Source of the DNA: Chromera velia
Lineage: Eukaryota > Sar > Chromeraceae
Assembly (NCBI GenBank): GCA_018398765.1
Contig: JAHBMJ010001719.1
Location: 12,887-26,582, forward strand
Direction: 5' to 3'
Length of the DNA stretch: 13,696 nt
In this document: positions 9,661-13,696 of the stretch, in pieces
Numbering within the stretch: position 1 is the first letter of the stretch
Layout: every line of letters begins with the position of its first letter
Translations under genes and position numbers: made by a program
The notes under the pieces: model-generated
The model's input: the letters and a program-made list of their open reading frames with translations, nothing else
Database searches by the model: none
What the model was told of the DNA's origin: nothing

Positions 9661-12028
9661 GACAGAGAGAGAAACAGACAGAGAGACGGACAAAGAAAAA
9701 CAGACAGACGGACGGACGGAAAAACGAACTTGCAGATAGATAGATAGTCGCAAAAGACAGGCGGACGGAGAGAGAGGCAGGCAGAAAAGGAAAGTGAGAC
9801 AGAGCAAAGAGGTCTTTTCTTCGAAAAACCTCTCACCAAAAGGTTCATTTGCATTTCCAACTGAGCATCGTTCACTTCCCTTCACACTTTCTTTCTTAAT
9901 CAGTCAATATACCCAAGTTTGCCGCTGGACAATCCCCCAACCAGCATCGAGGAAAGAAGAAAGGAAGGACAATCCCCCAACCAGCATCGAGGAAAGAAGA
10001 AAGGAAGGACAATCCCCCAACCAGCATCGAGGAAAGAAGAAAGGAAATTGTGTCCCTGCCTTGTCTGAGTTTGAGCATTGGTGGAAATAGCGTAGGAAGA
10101 TTCCGTCGTCGCGATTCGAAAACAGCGCGACGTTCTGTGAGAATGGTGGAGACTACACCGGCTTGAGATTTAAGAAACACTAGTCCACTGACAATACCTG
10201 TCTGCTTTCAGGCCAATCTGGAGGTCAACGAGCTCCAATCTCAACTGAGCAAGGTGAAGGAGGAGAGCGCGGCTGCTCTGTCGAAGATCCAAGAAGAAAG
10301 GGCAGCGCTGAGTGCGAAGATTGGGACCCTAGAGTCCCATGTCGCTTCTCTGGAAAGCGAGAGGACTCGAACGGAGGCTCGGCATCGTGAAGCGGTTGGT
10401 TGTGTTCCTTGGTAGCATCCATACGTACACATTGAAACGCCCAAGCATCACCTCTCATGCCGCTCCATTAAACAATGCCAGGAGGTTCATTATGGCAGCC
10501 ACAAACACACAGACACGGACACGAAACCGGCACAGAGAGAGCCCATGAGCACCTTGCAATAAGTCAAGTCGAGAAGCTCCGCCTGAGTGTGTTCTCAAGA
10601 TACGCTCTTACTTTTCTGCGGAGATCTTCCAAAGGTACCGCTTTAATTTGCGAAAAAAAAGCAGTCGCATATTCCTATTCCTGCCTACGTCAATGTGCGA
10701 ATGTCCGCACTGCTTTCTCTGCGGTCTCTCCAATTACTACCCTTCGCCTACGCATCCCTGCCTCCGTCTTTCTCTCTCCCTCCTTCCCCTCTCCCGTCAT
10801 TCTCTCTTGCACTTTGTTTTCTCTTGTTTTTCCTGTCTTTTCTTCCCGTTGTAAGGGAGAACAGGTCGAGACACTCACCGAAGAGCGAGAGGAGGCCCGG
10901 ACTTCCCTCCGCCGTCTCCGAGAAGCGTCGTCTCTTGAGAGGGAGACGGCAGAGAAGAGAGTCACTGACCTCCTCAGACAGCTACAGACGGCACTCGACG
11001 ACAAACAATCATCAACGGACAATCTGAAGGCACAGGTCTGTCATGCAGTTTTGTGCATGCATGATCCGTCTTGTTTCCCAATCACTATCTCAATCTGGTT
11101 GGTTGAGAGAATGCATGGATCATTTATTCAATGCGCATGCAGCCTTCTTGCTTCCATAGTCTGCGTTCAAGGCCATTTGGTTGAGCCTTGCATGCTTGCA
11201 CTCGTGTGCCCCAGTCTTGATTGGAGAATGAGAAAGAAAAGTGCAGGCACAGGGGTAAATTAGAGCTTCAAATGTTGTGCTGCGTTTGTATATGTATCTT
11301 CTGTTGGTGTCTTCCCCCCGTTCTCTCTTGCCTCATCACTTGTCTTTTTGTGTTATTTCGGCCGATCTGTCCGTCCGCTCATTTCTTTTTGATTTTCTGC
11401 TTCCTCCTTTCTGTGTTTTTCTCTTGCACCCCCTTTGCCGCGGTCTCTCTCAAAGTCTGTGACTGCACCTTTTTGTTGCCCTGTCCGTGTGCCGGAATCC
11501 GTCTCACTCTCTTTCTTCCTCTCTTTCCGCCCGCCTACCTACCCGCCCGCCCGCCTGCCCGTCAACTGTCTGTCTGTCTATCTGTCTGCCTTTCTACATG
11601 GTGACTATCCTTCTGTATCTTAAGCCTCGAGAGAGCGCGTGCGCGATGGATGCTGGTCCTTTTTTTTCTATGCGCAGGCAGGAGAAGAGCTCGCCTCTTT
11701 GCGAAAGTCTCTGGCGACGGAAAAGGACCTTGCGACAGCCGAAACGGCGCGCCTTCACGCCGTACGCACCCAATTAGAAGAGGAGAACGGAAGGCTGGAG
11801 GAGAAGTGTAAAGAGTTGAAGAGACATACAGAAAGCCTGGAAGAAAAATTGCAGGATGCGACCAAGACCATCCACAAAGCACAAGTGGAGGTCGGCAGAT
11901 CCCGATTTTTTTCTCTCTGTCTTCCTGTTGGCCCGTTTGTTGTTTTCATGCGTCCGTGCGTTCGTTTGTCCGGTCTTGCTTGATTGCCTGCTTGCTTGCT
12001 GGTTACTTTGTATCACACATAGGATCAT

Positions 12029-12088
<60 letters not shown>

Positions 12089-13527
12089 TGTGTGTGTGTG
12101 TCTGTGCGTGTGTCTTTGTTTTCTCACACATATAAGCCACTGCGCGGACGTGTCTCTCTGTTTCTTCGTGTAAATGCGCGTCACGTGTGAATGTGTACAA
12201 TATTTAGAAGAGGCAAAGAAGCTAGAAGTGTGAATGTGTGCAAAAACAGAATGTGTGGAGAAGGGGAGAGCAAAAGGAGGAAGTAGACAAACAGAAGAGA
12301 AGAGTGTTCAACATGAATGTGGGGGGGGATCGCGAGTTTGATCTTGAAGGTCCGGTGACACATTTATTCATTCAGAGTTCTCTGCCTGTCTGTCTATCTG
12401 TCTGTCTCTTAGTTAGTCACGAAAAAGAAGCACTGCGACGGTTCTGCTGAACTTTGCCTTTTGTTTCAACCGACTCACTTACATTTTTGTTTTGTCAACT
12501 GACTGCCATTCCCTGAGACGCCGTCTCCTCGTATGCCGCCCGGATACCAAACAAGTTTTCCTGGGCTGTTCACTGTTTCGGAGCAGCACGCAGATATTTA
12601 TGAAGGTATGGTTGACCGATATATTGATTTTCTTTTCAGAATTCCCCTCGTGGCTGCAACAGTTACTCTCCATGGATCTGAACTCATTCACGGTCTTCTA
12701 CCCAGGATCTGGATTCATTCATACAATGCTTTTCTTTGCAGTCGTCCGAAAAAAGAGCAGAGCTGGAAAGCCGGTTACGCTCTGCTGAGAAGGAGACTTC
12801 GCAGTTGGAAGAGAGGCTCTCGAAGCTGTCGAAGGAGAAAGAGACAGCCGAGGACCAGCTGGTTGCAACTCAGAGGCAGCTGCGCACGAAGACAGAGGAA
12901 ATCGACGCGATGCACGGACAGCTGGCAGAAAGCAGGTCACAAAGAGAGACAGTGCAAGCCGAGGCATCTTCAGCTCGCGAACGTCTGACTGAGTTGGAAT
13001 CCCGGCTTGCCTCTTTGCACTCTCAGGAAAAGTCTCTCACATCTGACCTGTCTGCCCGAACAGAGGCCGAGGAGAGGCTTCGATCCCGTTTAAAGGAGAC
13101 CGAGGGAGAGTTAGAGACGATGAGAACCCAGTTGAAGGAGACCTCAGAGGCCCTCCACGAGGCGCAGAGAACGGAGAGAAAACAAAGAGCACAAGAGGAA
13201 GAGCTCCAAGAGACGCTCCGAACAACGCGCACGGAAACCTCTCAGGTCGTTGAGGAAAGAAAAGTTCTCAAAGCGACAGTCGAGACCCTCACCGCTGAGA
13301 AAAATGCGCTTGAAGAGAAGGTCTCGTCTCTGACTGCGACAGTCAAGTCACTTGAGGCGACAGTGACGGATCTGTCAGCTCAGTGCGAGGAAAGGGGGGC
13401 ACGTGCAAGCCATCTCTTTGAGGAGCTGGAGTCTCTTCGAAGAGAAGACGCAAACCGTCTGCTCTCATTTGAAGAGACACAAGCACGGCTGCAGAAGAAA
13501 TTGACGACGATGAAGACAAAGCTTGAC
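1..13527 (+). CDS. Kinesin-2-like motor protein with long coiled-coil tail (partial, 18 exons)
   Basis: Joined exons: 1-170, 660-813, 1163-1327, 1670-1861, 2520-2608, 3294-3365, 3735-3789, 4735-4968, 5992-6332, 6673-6984, 7404-7617, 8122-8394, 8710-8892, 9335-9505, 10212-10394, 10856-11035, 11678-11890, 12742-13527. They give 1,329 codons without a stop, and every junction agrees in phase. Residues 1-281 are motor: [26 protein letters not shown] (switch I, ~134-141), VDLAGSE (switch II), [29 protein letters not shown]. Residues 267-283 ([17 protein letters not shown]) are the kinesin-2 neck signature. Residues 316-1329 are mostly heptad coiled coil. Kinesin-2 motors are known to move plus-end-directed on microtubules, classically in intraflagellar transport; that role here is inferred from family. 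The P-loop and N-terminus lie upstream and the C-terminus downstream. The tail already exceeds 1,000 residues, long for kinesin-2. Family call is firm on the motor; exact splice sites are predictions. Confidence 0.9.
171..659 (+). other. Intron 1 (489 nt)
   Basis: Donor GTGAGC at 171; acceptor TTGCAG at 654-659. Stops occur in the coding frame at once (TGA at 172). It contains a GGAA run near 553-570 and a CTTT-rich pyrimidine stretch at 589-645 that supplies the polypyrimidine tract. No gene or RNA element seen. Confidence 0.85.
589..645. repeat. CTTT-rich tetranucleotide tract
   Basis: Imperfect TTTC/CTTT repeat with a few CTCT and CTTG interruptions, directly upstream of the intron 1 acceptor, where it doubles as the polypyrimidine tract. 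Confidence 0.9.
660..813 (+). CDS. Exon 2: motor, [12 protein letters not shown] strand and loop 8 region
   Basis: Follows TTGCAG. Reads [19 protein letters not shown], a Gly-rich loop ([11 protein letters not shown]), then [19 protein letters not shown]. It aligns with kinesin-2 FLVR.SYLEIYNEE..DLL and VYVKGL. The usual EIYNE is EIYNR here. The Gly loop is coded by a run of ten G at 736-745. Donor GTCGGT at 814 (phase 0) is chosen because joining RE to ASSAVDL reproduces the usual spacing between VYVxGL and SSAxD without gap. Confidence 0.88.
814..1162 (+). other. Intron 2 (349 nt)
   Basis: Donor GTCGGT at 814; acceptor CCTGCAG ending at 1162. It has a short poly-T (about 889-897) and no strong repeat. 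No conserved reading frame seen on either strand. Confidence 0.82.
1163..1327 (+). CDS. Exon 3: motor, switch I
   Basis: Encodes 55 residues: [19 protein letters not shown], then [30 protein letters not shown] and ATHVR. NxxSSRSH is the kinesin switch I motif that senses nucleotide state. SLGRKNQ resembles kinesin-2 (LGHKNR). The donor is set at 1328 (GTCTGT) and not at 1322 (GTGCGG, same phase), because ATHVR joined to [11 protein letters not shown] matches the usual kinesin spacing ([14 protein letters not shown]). Confidence 0.87.
1328..1669 (+). other. Intron 3 (342 nt), rich in short tandem repeats
   Basis: Donor GTCTGT; acceptor CATTCAG ending at 1669. It holds four tandem CGTGTC-type hexamers (1357-1380), a GT run (1431-1449), and purine/AC-rich repeats near 1494-1545. 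No gene seen. Confidence 0.82.
1357..1449. repeat. CGTGTC hexamers followed by GT dinucleotide run
   Basis: CGTGTC x4 (one copy is CGTATC) at 1357-1380, then GT-rich sequence ending in an uninterrupted GT run at 1431-1449. Alternating purine-pyrimidine sequence of this kind is prone to slippage. Confidence 0.88.
1670..1861 (+). CDS. Exon 4: motor, switch II and PYRDSKLTR
   Basis: Encodes 64 residues beginning [19 protein letters not shown], then [39 protein letters not shown] and LTRMLQ. DLAGSE is switch II. GATGD..KEA..IN is typical of kinesin-2. Two usually conserved residues differ: GDRLKEA is GDGLKEA, and LGNVI is LANVI. The exon must end at CTTCAG (1861), because the next exon begins DSLGGNAKT, which directly follows LLQ in other kinesins. 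That makes the donor GCAAGT, a GC donor. Confidence 0.9.
1835..2016 (+). repeat. Four tandem copies of the 27-nt end of exon 4
   Basis: Copies at 1835-1861 (the coding one), 1892-1918, 1940-1966 and 1990-2016, spaced 57, 48 and 50 nt apart. Each encodes or nearly encodes DSKLTRMLQ, ends in CTTCAG and is followed by GCA. Copy 2 and copy 4 are identical to copy 1 over 27 nt; copy 3 differs at its first base and at ATG>ACG. Copies 1-3 are followed by T-rich spacers. Copies 1-3 share a frame that stays open to 2002; copy 4 is out of frame. Only copy 1 keeps the intact GCAAGT donor. Confidence 0.95.
1862..2519 (+). other. Intron 4 (658 nt), GC-AG type
   Basis: Donor CAG|GCAAGT at 1862; acceptor CTTGCAG ending at 2519. 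The sequence around GC is the textbook best match for GC donors. The first 155 nt hold three extra copies of the exon 4 end separated by T-rich spacers. The rest (2017-2519) shows no repeat or conserved frame. Confidence 0.85.
2520..2608 (+). CDS. Exon 5: motor, [15 protein letters not shown]
   Basis: Reads [29 protein letters not shown] and two bases of the next Arg. This is the conserved kinesin motor core following [11 protein letters not shown]. It ends in phase 2 (CTTAG|GTCGGT), and the split codon with exon 6 gives Arg, making LNSLRFAYR (family consensus LSTLRFAxR). Confidence 0.9.
2609..2640 (+). repeat. GTCG/GTCA tandem array starting at the intron 5 donor
   Basis: Five GTCG, two GTCA and one GTGA in register, beginning exactly at the first intron base. 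Each of the first seven units presents a GTCNGT hexamer, the commonest donor form in this gene. Confidence 0.92.
2609..3293 (+). other. Intron 5 (685 nt)
   Basis: Donor GTCGGT at 2609, the first unit of a GTCG/GTCA array. Acceptor CACTGCAG ends at 3293. From about 2757 to 3025 the + strand is strongly pyrimidine-rich (CTTT/TTTC-like, not a clean tandem). No gene seen; the open frames there are a by-product of T/C-rich sequence. Confidence 0.85.
3294..3365 (+). CDS. Exon 6: end of motor, kinesin-2 neck linker
   Basis: After the split Arg it reads [23 protein letters not shown] and two bases of Arg281. NKPKIN.DPKDA..RE is the kinesin-2 neck-linker signature and the main reason for the subfamily call. 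It ends at ATCAG|GTGGGC in phase 2. At 72 nt it carries no Met-started frame of its own. Confidence 0.9.
3366..3734 (+). other. Intron 6 (369 nt)
   Basis: Donor GTGGGC; acceptor CTTGCAG ending at 3734. A stretch at 3614-3686 looks exon-like, but joining it to exon 6 in phase gives an immediate TGA, so it is left as intron. Confidence 0.82.
3735..3789 (+). CDS. Exon 7: neck coiled coil
   Basis: Completes Arg281 and reads [20 protein letters not shown]-(Y/F)-x-E-E-I-x-x-L-(K/R) continues directly from the neck linker in kinesin-2 proteins and starts the dimerising helix. It ends in phase 0 at a consensus GTGAGT donor. Confidence 0.87.
3790..4734 (+). other. Intron 7 (945 nt) with ATCC array
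   Basis: Donor GTGAGT within a GTGA/GTCA-like start (3790-3821); acceptor TCTCTCAG ending at 4734 after a good pyrimidine tract. It contains a large ATCC array (about 3865-4000). Between 4050 and 4720 I see no conserved frame. A possible short exon ending before GTATGA at 4309 does not fit the phase of exons 7 and 8. Confidence 0.82.
3865..4000. repeat. ATCC tetranucleotide array with higher-order period
   Basis: ATCC units with ATCT and ATTC variants. The variant pattern CTATCCATTCATCC recurs at 3905 and 3957, so blocks of 52 bp were copied as a unit. The tetranucleotide lacks stops on both strands, which explains the IHPS- and GWMD-type frames seen here. Confidence 0.92.
4735..4968 (+). 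CDS. Exon 8: hinge and first tail coil
   Basis: Encodes 78 residues. [20 protein letters not shown] opens with a Ser/Gly/Pro stretch that should break the helix, then [19 protein letters not shown], then charged heptad sequence to LKMK. Phase 0 on both sides; acceptor TCTCAG, donor GTCAGC at 4969. LKMK joined to [10 protein letters not shown] in exon 9 continues the helix smoothly. I do not recognise this segment from a named domain. Confidence 0.85.
4969..5991 (+). other. Intron 8 (1,023 nt) ending in a purine-rich repeat
   Basis: Donor GTCAGC; acceptor GCAG at 5988-5991. It contains a T15 run (5340-5354), short GTAT and CTGT repeats (about 5440-5530) and the GAAT/GAAG array (5624-5991). 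A pair of similar 20-mers begins at 5064 and 5089 (GCGAATCTCGAAAGG and GCGAATCTTGAAAGC). No gene is supported; the 369-codon minus-strand frame spanning 5017-6126 is repeat-driven. Confidence 0.85.
5624..5991. repeat. GAAT/GAAG/GCAT tetranucleotide array, ~368 bp
   Basis: Blocks of GAAT alternate with blocks of GAAG, interrupted by GCAT units. On the + strand the GAAT blocks put TGA in all three frames; on the minus strand there are no stops, giving IHSF/LPSF-type frames that are not genes. The array runs right up to the exon 9 acceptor, and the acceptor CAG is a variant of the GCAT unit. Confidence 0.95.
5992..6332 (+). CDS. Exon 9: coiled-coil tail
   Basis: Encodes [20 protein letters not shown] and about 93 further residues rich in E, K, Q, A and L with regular hydrophobic spacing, ending in ERELEAE plus two bases of Arg. 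The left edge is forced: an in-frame TGA lies at 5983-5985, and the only AG between it and the exon is at 5990-5991 (the next, at 5993-5994, would drop just one residue). It ends in phase 2 at GTCAGC. Confidence 0.88.
6333..6672 (+). other. Intron 9 (340 nt)
   Basis: Donor GTCAGC; acceptor CCTGCAG ending at 6672. A CTGC/CCTG-rich and CCCT-rich stretch lies at about 6470-6516 and a TGCA run at 6531-6540. Nothing else seen. Confidence 0.83.
6673..6984 (+). CDS. Exon 10: coiled-coil tail
   Basis: Begins with the last base of Arg, then [20 protein letters not shown] and continues as charged coiled coil to DLSQM plus two bases. Typical pieces are [20 protein letters not shown] and [18 protein letters not shown]. 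Phase 2 at both ends; donor GTCAGT at 6985. The frame would stay open to 7021 through a GT/GA repeat, but coil character stops at the donor. Confidence 0.87.
6985..7403 (+). other. Intron 10 (419 nt)
   Basis: Donor GTCAGT; acceptor CTGTGCAG ending at 7403 after a T-rich tract. It opens with GTGT and GA runs (6995-7021). No gene seen. Confidence 0.83.
7404..7617 (+). CDS. Exon 11: coiled-coil tail
   Basis: Its first base completes Asn, then [20 protein letters not shown] and further coil through [18 protein letters not shown]. It ends in phase 0 at GTCCGT (7618). Charged heptad character is continuous with exons 10 and 12. No domain other than coiled coil is visible. Confidence 0.87.
7618..8121 (+). 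other. Intron 11 (504 nt)
   Basis: Donor GTCCGT; acceptor CATGTGCAG ending at 8121. No tandem repeat of note. The middle part (about 7710-7860) is purine-rich with many short AGAGA/GACAG motifs. A frame open from 7885 (after GGCAG) to 8071 looks non-conserved and lacks a fitting donor. Confidence 0.82.
8122..8394 (+). CDS. Exon 12: coiled-coil tail, very highly charged
   Basis: Encodes 91 residues: [20 protein letters not shown], then a strongly E/R/K-rich helix ([20 protein letters not shown]) and [20 protein letters not shown]. The middle has few hydrophobic a/d positions, so it may be a single-helix-like charged segment within the coil. Phase 0 at both ends; donor GTGGGT. Confidence 0.87.
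8395..8709 (+). other. Intron 12 (315 nt)
   Basis: Donor GTGGGT; acceptor CGTGCAG ending at 8709. It is the shortest intron in the gene. No repeats or gene content seen. Confidence 0.83.
8710..8892 (+). CDS. Exon 13: coiled-coil tail
   Basis: Encodes 61 residues, [20 protein letters not shown] through [20 protein letters not shown] to NTRKS. Clear heptad spacing of Leu/Val. Phase 0 at both ends; donor GTCTGT at 8893. Confidence 0.87.
8893..9334 (+). other. Intron 13 (442 nt), contains a possible 66-nt exon
   Basis: Donor GTCTGT; acceptor AATGCAG ending at 9334. If the candidate exon at 9133-9198 is used, this splits into two introns (8893-9132 and 9199-9334). The middle is T-rich with GTT repeats (about 9065-9130). 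Confidence 0.8.
9133..9198 (+). pseudogene. Candidate poison or decayed exon 13b with in-frame TGA
   Basis: 66 nt flanked by a long T-rich tract plus AATAG and by the consensus donor AAG|GTGAGT at 9199. In phase 0 it reads [19 protein letters not shown], stop (TGA at 9190-9192), then MK. It is a multiple of three and phase 0 at both edges, so inclusion or skipping keeps the frame apart from the stop. The stop differs by one C-to-T change from CGA (Arg), and the composition resembles coiled coil. It could be a poison exon, an alternative C-terminus, or an exon lost by mutation. Splice use cannot be decided from sequence. Confidence 0.5.
9335..9505 (+). CDS. Exon 14: coiled-coil tail
   Basis: Encodes 57 residues, [20 protein letters not shown] through [18 protein letters not shown] to RWKTS. 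Hydrophobic residues at 1, 5, 8, 12, 22 and 26 of the exon show heptad register. Phase 0 at both ends; donor GTCGGT at 9506 opens another tetranucleotide array. Confidence 0.86.
9506..9533 (+). repeat. GTCG/GTCA tandem array starting at the intron 14 donor
   Basis: Units GTCG, GTCA, GTCA, CTCA, GTCA, GTCA, GTGG run from the first intron base, the same arrangement as at intron 5. Confidence 0.88.
9619..9748. repeat. GA dinucleotide run and related GACA/GACG/GATA repeats
   Basis: An uninterrupted AG run around 9627-9656, then interrupted GAGA/CAGA repeats to about 9690, GACG units at about 9705-9720 and GATA units at 9735-9748. Homopurine on the + strand. Confidence 0.88.
9927..10046. repeat. 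40-bp tandem repeat, three identical copies
   Basis: Copies at 9927-9966, 9967-10006 and 10007-10046, each starting GGACAATCCCCCAACCAGCA and ending in GAAAGAAGAAAGGAA. The three copies are identical, which suggests recent duplication or active homogenisation. They lie wholly within intron 14. Confidence 0.96.
10212..10394 (+). CDS. Exon 15: coiled-coil tail
   Basis: Encodes 61 residues, [20 protein letters not shown] through [20 protein letters not shown] to EARHREA. Regular heptads ([10 protein letters not shown]). Phase 0 at both ends; donor GTTGGT at 10395. The size matches exon 13 (also 183 nt). Confidence 0.87.
10395..10855 (+). other. Intron 15 (461 nt)
   Basis: Donor GTTGGT; acceptor is either GTAAG (ending 10855) or AACAG (ending 10864). 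A long pyrimidine-rich tract (about 10735-10850) precedes both. No gene seen. Confidence 0.8.
10856..11035 (+). CDS. Exon 16: coiled-coil tail
   Basis: Encodes 60 residues, [20 protein letters not shown] through [18 protein letters not shown] to LKAQ. The start is ambiguous: AAG at 10853-10855 gives GEQVETL, CAG at 10862-10864 gives VETL, both phase 0. I chose the first because it keeps the heptad of exon 15 (V and L of VETL fall on a and d), although every other acceptor in the gene is CAG. Donor GTCTGT. Confidence 0.8.
11036..11677 (+). other. Intron 16 (642 nt)
   Basis: Donor GTCTGT; acceptor ATGCGCAG ending at 11677 after a T8 tract. It is pyrimidine-rich from about 11300, with CCCG/CCTA repeats (11528-11562) and CTGT repeats (11567-11591). 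Nothing conserved. Confidence 0.83.
11528..11591. repeat. CCCG/CCTA then CTGT tetranucleotide repeats
   Basis: CCGCCCGC/CCTACC-type repeats followed by CTGTCTGTCTATCTGT. All-pyrimidine apart from G and A at fixed positions in the unit. Confidence 0.8.
11678..11890 (+). CDS. Exon 17: coiled-coil tail
   Basis: Encodes 71 residues, [20 protein letters not shown] through [20 protein letters not shown] to KAQVE. Phase 0 at both ends. The acceptor has two CAGs four bases apart (CAGGCAG); only the first keeps the frame. Donor GTCGGC at 11891. Confidence 0.87.
11891..12741 (+). other. Intron 17 (851 nt)
   Basis: Donor GTCGGC; acceptor CTTTGCAG ending at 12741. Contains a TC run followed by a TG run (12029-12114), a purine-rich stretch (about 12205-12335) with a G8 run, and CTGT repeats (about 12381-12408). 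A strong-looking decoy acceptor (CTTTTCAG) ends at about 12639, but the frame after it meets TGA. No gene seen. Confidence 0.83.
12029..12114. repeat. TC dinucleotide run joined to TG dinucleotide run
   Basis: TC x11 at 12029-12050, then TG repeats from 12051, uninterrupted to about 12086 and interrupted to about 12114. Confidence 0.92.
12742..13527 (+). CDS. Exon 18: coiled-coil tail, largest exon
   Basis: Encodes 262 residues in one open frame: [20 protein letters not shown] onward, with [60 protein letters not shown] and ending TMKTKLD. Heptads are regular throughout, with myosin-tail or SMC-like composition and no other domain visible. Phase 0 start after TTTGCAG. The frame stays open to the window edge, but coil character ends at 13527, where GTTCGT begins a T/C-rich intron. 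The gene must continue downstream because no stop is reached. Confidence 0.88.
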
Positions 13528-13696
13528 GTTCGTCCATTCGTTCCTTTCCTCCTTTTTTTCTTTATTCATTTATTCATTTTTTCCTTTCTTTGTTTCTTTT
13601 TGTCTGCTTTCTTTCTTTCTTTACTTATGTATTTATTTATTTATTCCTTTCTTTCTCTCTTTCTCCTTTTCTCCCTCCCTCCCCCCCTCCCCCCCC
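13528..13696 (+). other. Intron 18, 5' part (169 nt), pyrimidine-rich
   Basis: Donor GTTCGT. The remainder is TTTC/ATTT-type repeat drifting into CCCT and ending in C-runs at the window edge. It is read as intron because composition changes abruptly from coiled-coil codons to T/C-only sequence, even though no stop occurs in frame. Confidence 0.78.

Larger units (their letters stand above)
9506..10211 (+). other. Intron 14 (706 nt), repeat-rich
   Basis: Donor GTCGGT; acceptor GCTTTCAG ending at 10211. It holds a GTCA array (9506-9533), a GA run (9619-9690), GACG/GATA repeats (9701-9748) and three 40-bp tandem copies (9927-10046). No gene seen; the open frames follow the repeats. Confidence 0.84.

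Noticed and set aside
9519-9885. Minus-strand frames of about 118-120 codons, rich in Ser/Leu
   Set aside because: They are the complement of the GA and GACA repeats in intron 14, with no recognisable motif.
12640-12741. Earlier acceptor CTTTTCAG for exon 18
   Set aside because: Reading in the needed phase meets TGA after 13 codons; the CAG ending at 12741 opens the long coiled-coil frame.
13540-13696. Coding continuation of exon 18 to the window end
   Set aside because: The frame is open, but the sequence becomes T/C-only low complexity right after GTTCGT, giving Phe/Leu/Ser/Pro runs unlike the coil.

Overview
The window is eukaryotic nuclear DNA and holds one gene on the + strand, cut at both ends: a kinesin of the kinesin-2 (KIF3/OSM-3/KIF17) type with a very long coiled-coil tail. 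I reconstruct 18 exons (3,987 nt, 1,329 codons, about 29% of the window) and 17 complete introns of 315 to 1,023 nt, plus the start of an 18th. All junctions agree in phase, the joined frame is open throughout, and the motor exons read through the kinesin landmarks in the right order. I see no second gene. The long minus-strand reading frames, the largest at 5017-6126, come from tetranucleotide repeats that have no stops on that strand.

Layout: 1-3365 (exons 1-6) encodes the motor domain from just after the P-loop through switch I (NLQSSRSH), switch II (DLAGSE), the GATGD and PYRDSKLTR segments and the kinesin-2 neck ([12 protein letters not shown]). 3735-4968 (exons 7-8) is the neck helix, a short hinge and the first coil. 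5992-13527 (exons 9-18) is nearly uninterrupted coiled coil, ending in a 786-nt exon. 13528-13696 is the start of the next intron, and the gene continues past the window. The P-loop and N-terminal motor must lie upstream.

Organism: a protist-like genome with moderate base composition, many mid-sized introns packed with tetranucleotide and dinucleotide repeats, and no visible mobile element. A kinesin-2 implies cilia or a ciliated ancestor. An alveolate such as a chromerid alga would fit, but this is inference and I cannot confirm the lineage from the sequence.

The most unusual signals concern splicing. Eleven of 18 donors have C at +3 (GTCNGY), while all 18 have G at +5. Intron 4 uses a GC donor (CAG|GCAAGT), and the last 27 nt of exon 4 are repeated three more times just inside that intron. 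Intron 8 ends in a ~370-bp GAAT/GAAG array with no pyrimidine tract. Several introns begin with tandem tetranucleotides that repeat the donor motif. Intron 13 holds a well-framed 66-nt exon-like segment with a single in-frame TGA, a possible poison exon. No promoter, polyadenylation signal, RNA gene or CRISPR array was found.
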